Positions 16,601 through 25,914 of a DNA stretch of 64,000 nt are shown piece by piece (the stretch's first letter is position 1; each line of letters starts with the position of its first letter). The position numbers and the translations under genes are program-made. The DNA comes from Actinobacteria bacterium IMCC26103 (GTDB lineage: Bacteria; Actinomycetota; Actinomycetes; Nanopelagicales; Nanopelagicaceae), in the NCBI GenBank assembly GCA_002284875.1, contig CP015604.1, positions 868,001 through 932,000 on the forward strand, given 5' to 3'. Below the pieces are notes generated by a model, which was given only the letters and a program-made list of their open reading frames with translations, had not been told where the DNA came from and did not search any database.

Positions 16601-16921
16601 TTAATGTATTTCACGGTTGCAGATAGATTTTCCATCTGCCCCAATCTCCATATGTGAGCAAGGCACTTTTAATCGATCGAATGCCACATCGCCATAATGG
16701 GTGCGGTATGCAAGCGCAAGCAAGACTCGAATATTTGTATCAGGATCTGATTTTATATTGAATGCTTTTGCTGATCGACCGATGGTATTTTCAATGACTT
16801 TCTCGGTGTGTGAAGTTTCACGCGCGATCGCAGAATTTGTCCTGCCTTCGCATAAAAGCCCAAGCACTAAATGTTCAAATGGATTGAGTTCTCGTGCCGT
16901 AATAGTGATATCTCTTGCCAT
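16601..16921 (-). CDS. stand-alone LuxR-type helix-turn-helix regulator
   Basis: A DNA-binding protein of about 106 residues with only the LuxR/GerE helix-turn-helix: LNPFEHLVLGLLCEGRTNSA, then IARETSHTEKVIENTI and RVLLALAYRTHYG. No receiver domain is present. The C-terminal tail has two cysteines (VPCSHMEI and KSICNREIH). I chose the ATG at 16921 because GAGAGG stands 7 bases upstream; longer in-frame starts at ATG 16945 or TTG 16972 would add charged residues. Its likely target is the membrane protein gene downstream. Confidence 0.75.
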   Translation of the reverse strand: MARDITITARELNPFEHLVLGLLCEGRTNSAIARETSHTEKVIENTIGRSAKAFNIKSDPDTNIRVLLALAYRTHYGDVAFDRLKVPCSHMEIGADGKSICNREIH

Positions 16922-16976
16922 GTCTGACCTCTCCCTCTCCTTCATCTTCCTCCTTTCTTCCTTGGTTACCAACCAG

Positions 16977-16982
16977 TAAGAT
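16977..16982 (+). promoter_or_regulatory. -10 box of the enoyl-CoA hydratase operon
   Basis: TAAGAT ends 6 bases before the ATG at 16989. Confidence 0.5.
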
Positions 16983-16988
16983 GGTCAA

Positions 16989-17735
16989 ATGTCTGAAATC
17001 ACCAGCCGCCGCGAGGGCGATATTCAAGTCCTAACCTTTAACCGCCCAGCCAAGATGAACGCGCTTACCCGCGAGATGTATTCAGGGCTAGCCAGTGGTT
17101 TAAATGAGGCCGCCGGAGATTTCGGTGTTCGTGCAGTTGTAATCACCAGCGAAGGCGATCACTTCACCGCCGGTAATGACATCGCAGATTTCTTGGCGAA
17201 TCCACCCACCGGTGAAGATAGCGATGTCGCACGATTTTTAGGTTCGCTACTTGAATTTCCGAAACCGTTAATTGCTGCGGTCAAGGGCAATGCTGTTGGA
17301 GTCGGTACAACCATGCTGCTTCATTGTGATGTTGTGATTGCCTCACCTTCTGCAAAATTCTCAATGCCATTTGCTTCCCTTGGTTTAGTACCAGAGGCTG
17401 GGTCTAGTTATCTCTTCCCACTGTTAGTTGGTTACCAGAGAGCGGCCCGAATTTTTTTCACCGGCGAAAGTTTCGATGCCGAGAGCGCACAAGAGATGGG
17501 GCTCGTCGCATCGATTGTCGCAGATCCGTTACGTGAAGCGATGGAACTTGCCAACCAAATTGCTAAAAATCCACCGCAGGCGATGATAAATACCAAGGCG
17601 CTATTAAAGGCGAGCAAACATGATTCGGTTGCTGCAGTTATGAAGGCCGAATTTGAACTCTTCTCTTTGGCGTTGCAATCGGAAGAAGCCATGGAGGCAT
17701 TTATGAACTTTATGGCAAAGAAGGGAAAGTCATGA
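16989..17735 (+). CDS. enoyl-CoA hydratase/isomerase family protein
   Basis: A 248-residue crotonase-fold enzyme that hydrates or isomerises enoyl-CoA esters. The oxyanion-hole segments are visible as HFTAGNDIADF and VKGNAVGVGTTMLLHCD, followed by the conserved FSMPFASLGLVPEAGSS containing the catalytic-acid position. In that segment the Glu at PEAGSS is kept. It overlaps the next SDR gene by 4 bases, forming a small lipid-degradation operon. The exact substrate is unclear because the crotonase family is very diverse. Confidence 0.85.
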   Translation: MSEITSRREGDIQVLTFNRPAKMNALTREMYSGLASGLNEAAGDFGVRAVVITSEGDHFTAGNDIADFLANPPTGEDSDVARFLGSLLEFPKPLIAAVKGNAVGVGTTMLLHCDVVIASPSAKFSMPFASLGLVPEAGSSYLFPLLVGYQRAARIFFTGESFDAESAQEMGLVASIVADPLREAMELANQIAKNPPQAMINTKALLKASKHDSVAAVMKAEFELFSLALQSEEAMEAFMNFMAKKGKS

Positions 17736-18574
17736 CTATCACTGGAGATCTATCAGGCAAAAAGATCTTTATTACTGGGGGATCGCGCGGAATCGGACTT
17801 GCGATAGCGCTACGCGCGGCGCGCGATGGTGCATCGATTGCAATTGCTGCCAAGACAACAGAGCCCAACCCAAAGTTGCCCGGCACCATTCACACCGCAG
17901 CTGAAGAAATTCGGGCAGCCGGTGGAACGGCACTTGCAATCCAATGCGATTTACGTGATGAAAATCAGATCACTGATGCCATTGCGCAAACCGTCGCCGA
18001 ATTTGGTGGGATTGATATTTTGATTAATAACGCAAGCGCAATTAATTTGACGCCAACGGAGGCCACTCCAGCCAAGAGATTTGACCTGATGTTTGATGTA
18101 AATGTGCGCGGGACATTCTTGACCTCGCAAGCAGCAATTCCGCATCTGCGCGCATCAGCTGAAGCAGGGCGCAATCCACATATCTTGACCCTTTCACCAC
18201 CGCTTTCCATGAAGGCGAAATGGTTCCAGCACCATGTTGCTTACACGATGGCTAAATATGGGATGTCTATGTGTGTTCTTGGCATGTCCGAGGAATTCCG
18301 TAAGACTGGAATAGCCGTAAATGCTTTATGGCCACGTACCGCAATCGATACCGCCGCGTTGCAGATGATTCCTGGCATTGATACAGCTGCTTGTCGCACA
18401 CCAGAAATTCTGGCCGATGCCGCTTATGTAATATTAAATAGAGTCTCTAAAGAGACTACCGGAAACTTCTTCGTAGATGATGAAGTCTTGGCATCAGTTG
18501 GCATAACCGATCTTGATGGCTATTCGGTAGTTCCAGGAACGAAAGATTTTCTCCTTGACTTCTTCCTCGATTAA
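17732..18574 (+). CDS. SDR-family oxidoreductase (HSDL2-like)
   Basis: A 280-residue short-chain dehydrogenase. The cofactor motif TGGSRGIGLAIALRAA is at about residues 15-30 and NNASAI at about 97. The catalytic Tyr-x3-Lys is in HVAYTMAKYGMSMC. The long insert between strands 2 and 3 (TTEPNPKLPGTIHTAAEEI) resembles hydroxysteroid-dehydrogenase-like protein 2. The usual catalytic Ser is in LTLSPPLSM. It is coupled to the enoyl-CoA hydratase gene by a 4-base overlap. Confidence 0.85.
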   Translation: MTITGDLSGKKIFITGGSRGIGLAIALRAARDGASIAIAAKTTEPNPKLPGTIHTAAEEIRAAGGTALAIQCDLRDENQITDAIAQTVAEFGGIDILINNASAINLTPTEATPAKRFDLMFDVNVRGTFLTSQAAIPHLRASAEAGRNPHILTLSPPLSMKAKWFQHHVAYTMAKYGMSMCVLGMSEEFRKTGIAVNALWPRTAIDTAALQMIPGIDTAACRTPEILADAAYVILNRVSKETTGNFFVDDEVLASVGITDLDGYSVVPGTKDFLLDFFLD

Positions 18575-19250
18575 AGATTATGCAACGGTAGTCAACCTCC
18601 TAAAAGATCGAAAGAACGATTTAGAAACCTTTACTACTTATGCTCCAAGCCATCGCTTTATCGAAGCCTTTGTATCTGCAACCAGTGTAAGTTTTTCAGT
18701 AAAAGATGAGGATGGTTCCATTTTCGCTATGGCGCTGGGTAGCGCTCCAGTAATACTCAAATGTGATCGTTTGGCGACATCGCGTGGCCTAAATGTAGAT
18801 GTCACGCTTTTTGAGCAGCGCGCAGATTGGGATTTTTACTCGATTGATACTGAAGTATTCATGAAGTTAGAGAGCGCCGAGATCGGTAGCGATAGCGACG
18901 AAATTAGCGCCTTTTTAAATAAGCACGCTCCAGATTCTTCAGTCTGGCCAGATGATCCAGAGATTCTCTTTTGGGGGCAGAAACGTATCGCAGGTGAGTT
19001 AGTCGCTCTTGGGGCGCTGGTGCAATGGAGAACTGGGCAAGTGATGTTTGCTTCTATTGGCACGCATTTAGATCACCGCAATAAGGGATTGGCGCAGCAA
19101 TTGGTGCGAGAAGCGTTAGCTCGGGTCGCAAAAGATGGGGTAACACATGTTGGATTAGGTGTTTTTGCGGGAAATGTCAGCGCCAAATGTGCTTATGAAA
19201 AAGTTGGCTTTGAACTAGTTAACGAGTTCACCTCTTACCAACGTCTATAA
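18555..19250 (+). CDS. GNAT-family N-acetyltransferase
   Basis: A 231-residue protein with an acetyl-CoA-binding GNAT domain in its C-terminal half. The pyrophosphate loop is HLDHRNKGLAQQLVREAL, and the C-terminal strand region GNVSAKCAYEKVGFELV is typical. The N-terminal half is divergent and may be a degenerate second GNAT fold. The only in-frame start near the family's expected N-terminus is TTG at 18555, overlapping the SDR gene by 20 bases. The acceptor substrate is unknown. Confidence 0.75.
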   Translation: MTSSSIKDYATVVNLLKDRKNDLETFTTYAPSHRFIEAFVSATSVSFSVKDEDGSIFAMALGSAPVILKCDRLATSRGLNVDVTLFEQRADWDFYSIDTEVFMKLESAEIGSDSDEISAFLNKHAPDSSVWPDDPEILFWGQKRIAGELVALGALVQWRTGQVMFASIGTHLDHRNKGLAQQLVREALARVAKDGVTHVGLGVFAGNVSAKCAYEKVGFELVNEFTSYQRL

Positions 19251-19310
19251 CTTGGGGAATTCGCATATAAGGTTTGTCCCGTACCATCGATAAATGAGAA
19301 GGCTAATATT

Positions 19311-20723
19311 TTGAATTTAGAACTTAACGGAACCAATGTCATATCCGAATCAGAACGCTCTGGAAAAGCCTCCTCTCTTTTCTGGCCGTGGTGTGGTGCC
19401 AACGTTTCTCTTTTAGCTCTCTCCTATGGATCTTTCTTCCTCGGCTTTGGAATCTCGTTCTGGCAAGCCACCTTCGCAGCGATTATCGGAACAGTTCTCT
19501 CGTTCCTACTAGTTGGTTTTAGTTCTCTAGCTGGAAAACGATCTAATGCACCAACCATGGTTCTGTCGCGGGCTGCCTTTGGAATAAAGGGAAATCTCGT
19601 ACCAGGCTTGCTCTCGTATTTAATATTTGTTGGTTGGGAGACAGTTCTAGTGTCGCTGGCAACTCTTGCCACCGGAACAATTTTTGTGCGCCTGGGACAC
19701 ATCAACCATGATCTTGCGATGGTGATCGGTTTTCTTATTGCAGTTTGTTTAACTATATATGGCGGTGTACTTGGCCATAGCGTTATTATGCGGGTTCAAA
19801 AATATCTAACGATTATTACAGTCGTTGCGACGGTATTATATATCGCCCTAACTTTAGGAAAAATTGATTGGCAAGCCGTCTCCAAGATCCCAGCTGGTAA
19901 TGCGCAAGGATTTATTGGTGCACTTATCTTTGGCGTCACCGGAATTGGCTTAGGTTGGGTAAATTCTGCAGCCGATTATTCGCGCTACTTGCCAAGAAAA
20001 ACTTCTAGCGGCGCAGTCGTCGGTTGGACGGTCTTCGGCGCTTCAATCGTTCCAATCGCGCTAGTTATATATGGAGCCTTACTTGCTGGAAGCGATTCCA
20101 AGCTCGGCCAGGCGATTGCCATGGATCCGATTGGAGCGCTAACAACCTTGCTCCCGACTTGGTATCTCGGAATATTTGCTCTGATTGCAATTTTAGGTTT
20201 GGTCGGGGGAGCGATCCTGGATCTTTACTCATCTGGGCTAACTCTGATTGCAATAGGACTGCCGATCAAGCGTCATATTGCAGCATCAATAGATGGCTTA
20301 ATTATGTTGGCCGGCACGATTTATATAGTTTGGTTCGCTGAGAACTTCTTTTATCCATTCCAAGGATTCCTGATTACTTTAGGCGTTCCAATTGCTACCT
20401 GGTCTGCAATTTTTGTAACTGATGTCCTTTTGCGAAAGCGCGCTTACGATGAGATAGATTTATATAGTTTGACCGGAAGATACGGACTTTGGAACTTTAA
20501 ATCACTTACCTTAATGGCGATTGGTTCGATCATTGGTTGGGGCTTTGTCACCAATACATTTGCCAGTTGGTTATCTTGGCAGGGATATTTCTTATGGATT
20601 ATTGGTGGGAAAGACGGGGGATGGGCCTTTGCCAATATCGGCGTGCTGCTCGCGCTAGCTGTTGGCGCAATCGGTCATTTCTTATTCGCTAAGCGATCTA
20701 TTGCGCGACAGGAATCCTTCTAA
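19311..20723 (+). CDS. purine-cytosine permease-like transporter (NCS1 family)
   Basis: A 470-residue importer with about 12 membrane segments, related to CodB. It carries GFGISFWQATFAAIIGTVLS and the conserved SRAAFGIKGN, then NSAADYSRYLPRKTS, a hallmark of NCS1 transporters. The start is TTG at 19311 with GAGAAGG 8 bases upstream, because the nearby ATG at 19294 runs into a stop. The substrate may be cytosine, a purine or a related compound. Together with uraA it gives this region two nucleobase importers. Confidence 0.82.
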   Translation: MNLELNGTNVISESERSGKASSLFWPWCGANVSLLALSYGSFFLGFGISFWQATFAAIIGTVLSFLLVGFSSLAGKRSNAPTMVLSRAAFGIKGNLVPGLLSYLIFVGWETVLVSLATLATGTIFVRLGHINHDLAMVIGFLIAVCLTIYGGVLGHSVIMRVQKYLTIITVVATVLYIALTLGKIDWQAVSKIPAGNAQGFIGALIFGVTGIGLGWVNSAADYSRYLPRKTSSGAVVGWTVFGASIVPIALVIYGALLAGSDSKLGQAIAMDPIGALTTLLPTWYLGIFALIAILGLVGGAILDLYSSGLTLIAIGLPIKRHIAASIDGLIMLAGTIYIVWFAENFFYPFQGFLITLGVPIATWSAIFVTDVLLRKRAYDEIDLYSLTGRYGLWNFKSLTLMAIGSIIGWGFVTNTFASWLSWQGYFLWIIGGKDGGWAFANIGVLLALAVGAIGHFLFAKRSIARQESF

Positions 20724-21507
20724 GCCAGAGATACCCCAGGGCGCCAGAAATTAGCGCCGCGAGAATTAACCCAGCTTTCACATCCCCTTGAACGGTTTTA
20801 CTTTCGACTGCAACTTCGGAGATTACCAGGGCAACTGTTAAACCCATTCCGGCAAGTGCCCCAACTCCAGCAATCTCGGAAATCTTAAGGCTACTTGGCA
20901 GTTGCGCCATTCTAAAGCGAACCACCACCCATGCAAATAGAGTAATTCCAATTATCTTGCCAGCGACTCGCGCAATTGTCAGAGCGATCGCTGTTCTGGA
21001 AGTAATTGAATCGAGTGAAATTCCTTGGCTCAATTTAGCAATCACATAAATTGGAATCACGATATATGTGCAGAGTGGTGAGAGTATGGCAACGGTTTGC
21101 TTAACTGGAAATTTTGGAATAAGTGCGAGTGAGGCACCAAGGGCGGCTGCGCCTAAAGTGGAAGCGCTATGAGCAAGATCTAGCTGATCTCCGTAGAAGA
21201 TAGCTAGAACTATTAGCGAGAATAAATCATCAGCAACTGCCAAAGTTAAAAGAAAAATACGAACCGCTGGATTTGCGCGCTTGCCTAGTAGTGCAAAGAC
21301 TCCCAGCGCCAGTGCCAAATCAGTTGGCATTGCAGTAGCCCAAGCTTGGCTGCCGGGGTTAAGAAGTAGAAAGATGGTGGCCGGAAAGATCATTCCGCCG
21401 AGTGCGGCAATTGCTGGCAAGAGGATCTGCTTTGGATGGCTAAGGGTCGCCGTAATCTCAATCCCTATGAATAGAAAGAAGATTGCAATTAGCAGGTCAA
21501 GTACCAT
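20698..21507 (-). CDS. nhaA: short NhaA-type Na+/H+ antiporter
   Basis: A membrane antiporter that exchanges sodium for protons. The 269 residues match NhaA from the segment LLIAIFFLFIGIEITATLS onward: AMPTDLALALGVFALLG holds the conserved Asp, and LAVADDLFSLIVLAIFY holds the ion-binding Asp pair. The family usually has about 380-430 residues, and the first membrane helix and its hairpin are missing. A stop codon three codons upstream rules out an N-terminal extension. The ATG follows TAATAT by 6 bases. Its end overlaps the NCS1 gene by 26 bases. Confidence 0.78.
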   Translation of the reverse strand: MVLDLLIAIFFLFIGIEITATLSHPKQILLPAIAALGGMIFPATIFLLLNPGSQAWATAMPTDLALALGVFALLGKRANPAVRIFLLTLAVADDLFSLIVLAIFYGDQLDLAHSASTLGAAALGASLALIPKFPVKQTVAILSPLCTYIVIPIYVIAKLSQGISLDSITSRTAIALTIARVAGKIIGITLFAWVVVRFRMAQLPSSLKISEIAGVGALAGMGLTVALVISEVAVESKTVQGDVKAGLILAALISGALGYLWLRRIPVAQ

Positions 21508-21513
21508 GTCTTG

Positions 21514-21519
21514 ATATTA
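21514..21519 (-). promoter_or_regulatory. -10 box of nhaA
   Basis: TAATAT on the minus strand ends 6 bases before the ATG at 21507, 9 bases past the glnA terminator stem. Confidence 0.5.
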
Positions 21520-21528
21520 CAAGTAAAG

Positions 21529-21564
21529 GCAAAAGCCCCGCTGAATAATCGACGGGGCTTTTGC
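21529..21564 (-). terminator. strong bidirectional-looking terminator after glnA
   Basis: A 12-bp perfect stem GCAAAAGCCCCG / CGGGGCTTTTGC with a 12-base loop lies 12 bases beyond the glnA stop. The T-rich arm gives a U-tract. Confidence 0.9.
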
Positions 21565-21575
21565 GGTAATTCGAT

Positions 21576-23009
21576 TTAGATGTCGTAGTAGAGTTCGAAT
21601 TCAGCTGGATGTGGGCGCAAACGCACATAATCAACTTCGTTCTTACGCTTCCATTCGATCCATGTATCAATGAGATCTTGGCTAAAGACGCCGCCCTTAG
21701 TTAAGAAATCATGATCCTTCTCGAGGTTGTTGAGTACTGCTTCAAGAGAGCCTGGAACCTGTGGAATCGCGGCAGCCTCTTCGCCTTCGAGTTCGTAGAG
21801 ATCCTTATCAACTGGGGCAGGTGGTTCGATCTTGTTGATGATTCCATCGATACCAGCCATCAACATCGCAGCAAATGCGAGATAAGGATTAGATGATGGA
21901 TCTGGGCAACGGAACTCAACGCGCTTTGCCTTTGGTGATGATCCGGTAATTGGAATACGGATACATGCCGAACGGTTACGGGCTGAGTAAACAAGGTTTA
22001 CTGGCGCTTCATATCCTGGAACCAAACGACGATATGAGTTAACAGTTGGGTTAGTGAAGGCAAGAAGTGACGGTGCGTGCTTTAAGAGGCCACCGATATA
22101 CCAGCGAGCCATATCTGAAAGATCGCCATATGTTCCTGCTTCGAAGAAGAGTGGCTTGCCATCTTTCCAAAGTGATTGGTGAACGTGCATACCTGAACCA
22201 TTGTCACCGAAGAGTGGCTTTGGCATAAAGGTTGCAGTCTTGCCACCTTCCCAAGCTACGTTGCGAATGATGTATTTGAATTTCATCAATTCATCGCCTG
22301 CGCTAAGGATGTCGGTAAAGCGATAGTTAATTTCCATTTGGCCAGCAGTACCGACTTCGTGGTGTGAACGCTCAACCAAGAGACCGGCGCGTCCAAGTTC
22401 CATAACCATCTCATCGCGCAAATCTGCAAATTGATCAGTTGGGGAAACTGGGAAGTAACCGCCCTTAATACGTGTGCGGTAACCGCGGTTTGGGGTGCCA
22501 TCAGGATCTGCAACGATGCCTGTGTTCCAAGCACCTTCATAAGAATCGATGTGATGGTAAGACTCGTTCATTCCAGTGCTAAAGCGAACCGCATCGAAGA
22601 CATAGAACTCAGCTTCTGGTGCAAAGAATGCTTGATCGGCAATTCCGGTTGACTTCAAGTAATCGACAGCCTTAGCAACTACACCACGTGGATCGCGTGA
22701 GTAAGGAGTGTTATCGGATGGGTTGTGAACTGAGAAGAGAATTACGAGAGTCTTCTCAAGACGGAATGGATCGATAAAGGCAGATGATGGAATTGGAAGC
22801 AACTTCATATCTGATTCGTGAATTGACTGGAAGCCACGGATAGAAGATCCGTCGAACATCAAGCCATCGGTAAAGACTGCTTCATCAAATGATTCAACTG
22901 GGACGTTGAAGTGATGCTGGATACCTGGAAGGTCTGTAAAACGAACATCAATTAGTTTTACATCTTCCTTCTTGATAAATGCAAAAATTTCTGCGGAATT
23001 CTTAAACAT
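21576..23009 (-). CDS. glnA: glutamine synthetase, type I
   Basis: Makes glutamine from glutamate, ammonia and ATP, the main ammonium-assimilation step. At 477 residues it matches GSI-beta enzymes. Visible are [11 protein letters not shown], the glutamate-binding [21 protein letters not shown], the ATP-site block [20 protein letters not shown], and the adenylylation-type Tyr at about 405 in [19 protein letters not shown] stands 8 bases before the ATG. The strong terminator isolates it from nhaA. Confidence 0.96.
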   Translation of the reverse strand: MFKNSAEIFAFIKKEDVKLIDVRFTDLPGIQHHFNVPVESFDEAVFTDGLMFDGSSIRGFQSIHESDMKLLPIPSSAFIDPFRLEKTLVILFSVHNPSDNTPYSRDPRGVVAKAVDYLKSTGIADQAFFAPEAEFYVFDAVRFSTGMNESYHHIDSYEGAWNTGIVADPDGTPNRGYRTRIKGGYFPVSPTDQFADLRDEMVMELGRAGLLVERSHHEVGTAGQMEINYRFTDILSAGDELMKFKYIIRNVAWEGGKTATFMPKPLFGDNGSGMHVHQSLWKDGKPLFFEAGTYGDLSDMARWYIGGLLKHAPSLLAFTNPTVNSYRRLVPGYEAPVNLVYSARNRSACIRIPITGSSPKAKRVEFRCPDPSSNPYLAFAAMLMAGIDGIINKIEPPAPVDKDLYELEGEEAAAIPQVPGSLEAVLNNLEKDHDFLTKGGVFSQDLIDTWIEWKRKNEVDYVRLRPHPAEFELYYDI

Positions 23010-23193
23010 TAAGCGAGCTCCTCGTATCTTCGAATTTTTCGAGAGTAAGGCCGGATTGTTACATCTGCCAGATTTACTCGGGCCTTCACCTTTGAGGGCA
23101 ACCGATCTGGGTAAACCCTAAGACTTCCAAGGCCATTTGGCATAACTGGTGTGTTACAGCCATGTAAATCCTGCAGCCTCCTAGAGGTCTCTG
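23010..23193. other. glnA / RDD intergenic region
   Basis: This stretch holds the divergent promoters of glnA and the RDD gene. A minus-strand GTAAC, 6 bases, GTTAT near 23137-23152 loosely resembles a GlnR site, but the match is too weak to call. Nothing else was recognised. Confidence 0.3.
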
Positions 23194-23199
23194 TAGGCT
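23194..23199 (+). promoter_or_regulatory. -10 box of the RDD gene
   Basis: TAGGCT ends 7 bases before the GTG at 23207. Confidence 0.45.
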
Positions 23200-23206
23200 C
23201 GCCCGT

Positions 23207-23593
23207 GTGAAACACGAAATCGGCTTGGGGCGGCGCTTCCTGGGATTAAGCATCGATTGGCTGATGTGTTACGCGATCGCGCTGGGATTCTTCGGGGGCA
23301 GCGGCTCTTTCGCCGAACGCGCCCCGCATGCCCGAGTACCTCACCTAGTCATCTTCTTTAGCGAAGTCTTAATCCTGACCGCCTTTGGTGGCGCAACGGC
23401 AGGACATCGAATAGTTGGAATAAAAGTCATTCAATTCCAAGGTGGTGCTAACCCAACGCCCATCCAGGCGCTGATCAGAACGGTATTGCTGTGTCTGGTG
23501 GTTACCGCCATTACCTACGATGAAAATGGCCGCGGCATTCACGAGCGGTTAAGCCGAACAGCACTAATTGATTTACGAGAGAGAAAAATTTAG
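23207..23593 (+). CDS. RDD-family membrane protein
   Basis: A 128-residue membrane protein with three hydrophobic segments. The RDD pattern is GRRFLGLSIDWLMCYAIALG at the N-terminus (Arg and Asp on the first helix), then HRIVGIKVIQ and a final RLSRTALIDL. Members are often involved in ion homeostasis or envelope functions, with no settled activity. It starts at GTG 23207. Its position between glnA and DUF4191 is a known actinobacterial arrangement. Its stop abuts the convergent DUF4191 stop without a spacer. Confidence 0.82.
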   Translation: MKHEIGLGRRFLGLSIDWLMCYAIALGFFGGSGSFAERAPHARVPHLVIFFSEVLILTAFGGATAGHRIVGIKVIQFQGGANPTPIQALIRTVLLCLVVTAITYDENGRGIHERLSRTALIDLRERKI

Positions 23594-24274
23594 TTAACGC
23601 TTTGGAACGCGAATTCCCTTTGGCATTGGACCCTTTGGAATAGGCATAGACATTCCGCCGATTGCCTTAAAGCGTGCTCTAACTTCGCGCATCTGGTGAG
23701 GCGATAATTTCTTTGGCAATTTTGCAACATGTTTTTGTAACTTGCGGAGCGAGACTTGGCCAGGGCCATCTCCAACGTAGATCTCAGTAATCGGAACACC
23801 AGGAGCAAACCGTTCGGCTTTCTTGCGCTCATCTTGCAACATCATGCGCACCGCTTGCGTTCCTTCGCCAGTTAAAACGATTCCAGCGCGGCCCAAACTG
23901 CGATGGACCATATCTTGATTCTTAGTTACTGCAACAGCAGGCGTAGTTACCCAGCCTTTGCGAATTGCCATCAAAACACTTGCACCGGCTCCAATTTGTC
24001 CTTCGATCGAGACATATGCGGCAGATGATGCGATACGAGTGAAGAAGAACATTGCAGCAAGTATTGCAACTGGAAGTGCAACAAAGCCAAGGTAAATTGG
24101 ATGGCCTATAACAATTCCAGCCGAGATTCCAATTGCCCAAGTGATTGCAAAGACTCCGAAAATTCCGGCACCGATCCAAGGCTTAACACTCTTAGTTACT
24201 GAATAGGCATCGCGGAAAGTTTGGAAACGGACCTTTTTAATCTTTGGCTCTGCTGACTTCTTCTTATTAAACAT
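23594..24274 (-). CDS. DUF4191 membrane protein
   Basis: A 226-residue protein conserved in Actinobacteria beside lipA. Two membrane helices occur at about residues 33-57 and 60-78. A soluble domain with NQDMVHRSLGRAGIVLTGEG and VGDGPGQVSLRKLQKH follows, then a basic tail ending MPIPKGPMPKGIRVPKR. These features identify the family, whose function is unknown. TAAACT stands 6 bases before the ATG. The conserved link to the lipoate genes suggests, but does not prove, a related role. Confidence 0.85.
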   Translation of the reverse strand: MFNKKKSAEPKIKKVRFQTFRDAYSVTKSVKPWIGAGIFGVFAITWAIGISAGIVIGHPIYLGFVALPVAILAAMFFFTRIASSAAYVSIEGQIGAGASVLMAIRKGWVTTPAVAVTKNQDMVHRSLGRAGIVLTGEGTQAVRMMLQDERKKAERFAPGVPITEIYVGDGPGQVSLRKLQKHVAKLPKKLSPHQMREVRARFKAIGGMSMPIPKGPMPKGIRVPKR

Positions 24275-24278
24275 GCGG

Positions 24279-24977
24279 TCAGTTTAGGGGAGCAGGTGCT
24301 GTACCACCAAGACGAAGCGGCGCCCAGCGCTGGCCGACGTGGTTATCGGGGTATTTGCCTTGCACTTCATGCAGTAATTCCAGAAGCGTTTCACGCAAGA
24401 GTTTCTCTCCTGCTTCAACATCTGCGCCTTTTTCAAAGAACATCGGTTTGCCAAAAGTTACATAGATCGGGACTTTCTTGCGGCGCAAGTCTCGTTTAAC
24501 ACCTTTGGTCCAAATGCGCTGGGAACCCCAAACGATTGTGGGGATAACAGGAACGCCTGAACCCATAGCTAGGCGGATCGCGCCAGTTTTCAACTCGTTT
24601 ATCTCAAAACTTCTCGAGATTGTGCCTTCTGGAAAAATGCCAACGATTTCACCAGAACGTAGCGCACGAAGTGCGGCAACAAAAGAAGCGGTGCCACTGC
24701 TACGGTCGACATTGATGTGATGCATGCCGCGCATTAACGGGCCGGCAAGTTTGTTATCGAAAATCTCTTTCTTCGCCATAAATCTTACTAATCGACCTGT
24801 TGGCAGCGCAGCAGTCCCAATCAGCGCAAAATCTAAATAACCAATGTGATTCATCGCAAGGATTGCTCCACCTTTACGTGGGATATGCACTTGACCTTCA
24901 AAATGAAATTGCAGACCGAGGTATCTCCAAAAAGTCTTTAAGGCAACGATTACTGGCGGATAAACAATCTCAGCCAC
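24279..24977 (-). CDS. 1-acylglycerol-3-phosphate acyltransferase paralogue
   Basis: A 232-residue PlsC-family acyltransferase with [13 protein letters not shown] (H-x4-D) and [11 protein letters not shown] as the second block. RHH-type anchoring helices are not evident beyond the first hydrophobic segment. It overlaps lipA by 8 bases in the same direction, so it is the third gene of a lipB-lipA-plsC unit. It is a separate paralogue of the acyltransferase at 12303; which one makes bulk phosphatidate cannot be told. Confidence 0.83.
   Translation of the reverse strand: MAEIVYPPVIVALKTFWRYLGLQFHFEGQVHIPRKGGAILAMNHIGYLDFALIGTAALPTGRLVRFMAKKEIFDNKLAGPLMRGMHHINVDRSSGTASFVAALRALRSGEIVGIFPEGTISRSFEINELKTGAIRLAMGSGVPVIPTIVWGSQRIWTKGVKRDLRRKKVPIYVTFGKPMFFEKGADVEAGEKLLRETLLELLHEVQGKYPDNHVGQRWAPLRLGGTAPAPLN
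24281..24286 (-). promoter_or_regulatory. -10 box of the DUF4191 gene
   Basis: TAAACT on the minus strand ends 6 bases before the ATG at 24274, overlapping the 3' end of the upstream acyltransferase gene. Confidence 0.5.
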
Positions 24978-25914
24978 GCATTGATCCTTGGCTAGCTCGC
25001 GCTTCCAACGCCTGCTTATATAGACGGCCAGCGCGGTAGCTAGAACGCACCAAAGGCCCGCTCATGACGCCAAGAAAACCGACCTCAGTTGCTTCAGCTG
25101 CAAGCTCGACAAATTCTTCTGGCTTTACCCAACGTTCGACTGGATGATGCTTATTCGTTGGACGCAGGTATTGGGTAATGGTTATTAGATCGCAGCCGGC
25201 AGCCTGTAGATCTGCCAACGCTTGTGAAACCTCTTCACGAGTTTCGCCTAAGCCGAGAATTAAATTCGATTTTGTAACTAAACCAAAATCACGCGCCATA
25301 CCGATTACTTGCAAAGATTTCTCATAAGTAAATGCCGGACGAATTCGCTTAAAGATGCGAGGGACTGTCTCAAGATTGTGAGCAAAGACTTCTGGTTGGG
25401 TTTCAAATATTTGGTTTAAGAGTTCGCCCTTGGCATGAAAATCTGGCGCCAACATTTCGACGCCACACCCCGGATTCAATTCATGAACTTGGCGAATCGT
25501 TTCGGCATATAGCCAGGCACCCTCATCTGGTAGATCATCGCGAGTTACGCCAGTAATAGTTGCATAACGCAATCCCATCGCCCTAACGGATTCGGCAACT
25601 TTGCGCGGTTCTTCGCGATCGATTGGCAGCGGCTTACCAGTATCGATATTGCAGAAATCGCAACGTCTAGTACAGCGATCACCACCAATTAAAAATGTCG
25701 CTTCTTTATCTTCCCAACATTCAAAGATATTTGGACAAGCAGCTTCTTGGCAGACGGTGTGCAAACCTTCACTCTTTACCAGTGCGCGTAACCTTGTATA
25801 TTCCGGGCCCATGTTCGCCCGAGTCTTAATCCATTCCGGCTTTCGCTCGATCGGCGTCTCGGTATTGCGCGCTTCGATGCGCAGCAATTTACGTCCCTCA
25901 GGTGCGATCGTCAT
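24970..25914 (-). CDS. lipA: lipoyl synthase
   Basis: A radical-SAM enzyme that inserts two sulfurs into the octanoyl group on lipoyl domains. At 314 residues it is full length. The auxiliary 4Fe-4S cluster motif is in [13 protein letters not shown], and the radical-SAM CxxxCxxC is in [13 protein letters not shown]. The C-terminal [11 protein letters not shown] holds the conserved Arg-Ser-Ser motif. It overlaps lipB by 4 bases. Its clients in this window are the 2-oxo acid dehydrogenase E2. Confidence 0.96.
   Translation of the reverse strand: MTIAPEGRKLLRIEARNTETPIERKPEWIKTRANMGPEYTRLRALVKSEGLHTVCQEAACPNIFECWEDKEATFLIGGDRCTRRCDFCNIDTGKPLPIDREEPRKVAESVRAMGLRYATITGVTRDDLPDEGAWLYAETIRQVHELNPGCGVEMLAPDFHAKGELLNQIFETQPEVFAHNLETVPRIFKRIRPAFTYEKSLQVIGMARDFGLVTKSNLILGLGETREEVSQALADLQAAGCDLITITQYLRPTNKHHPVERWVKPEEFVELAAEATEVGFLGVMSGPLVRSSYRAGRLYKQALEARASQGSMRG

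Noticed and set aside
23137-23152. possible GlnR site upstream of glnA
   Set aside because: GTAAC and GTTAT at 6-base spacing match the GlnR consensus only in part, and the match could be chance.
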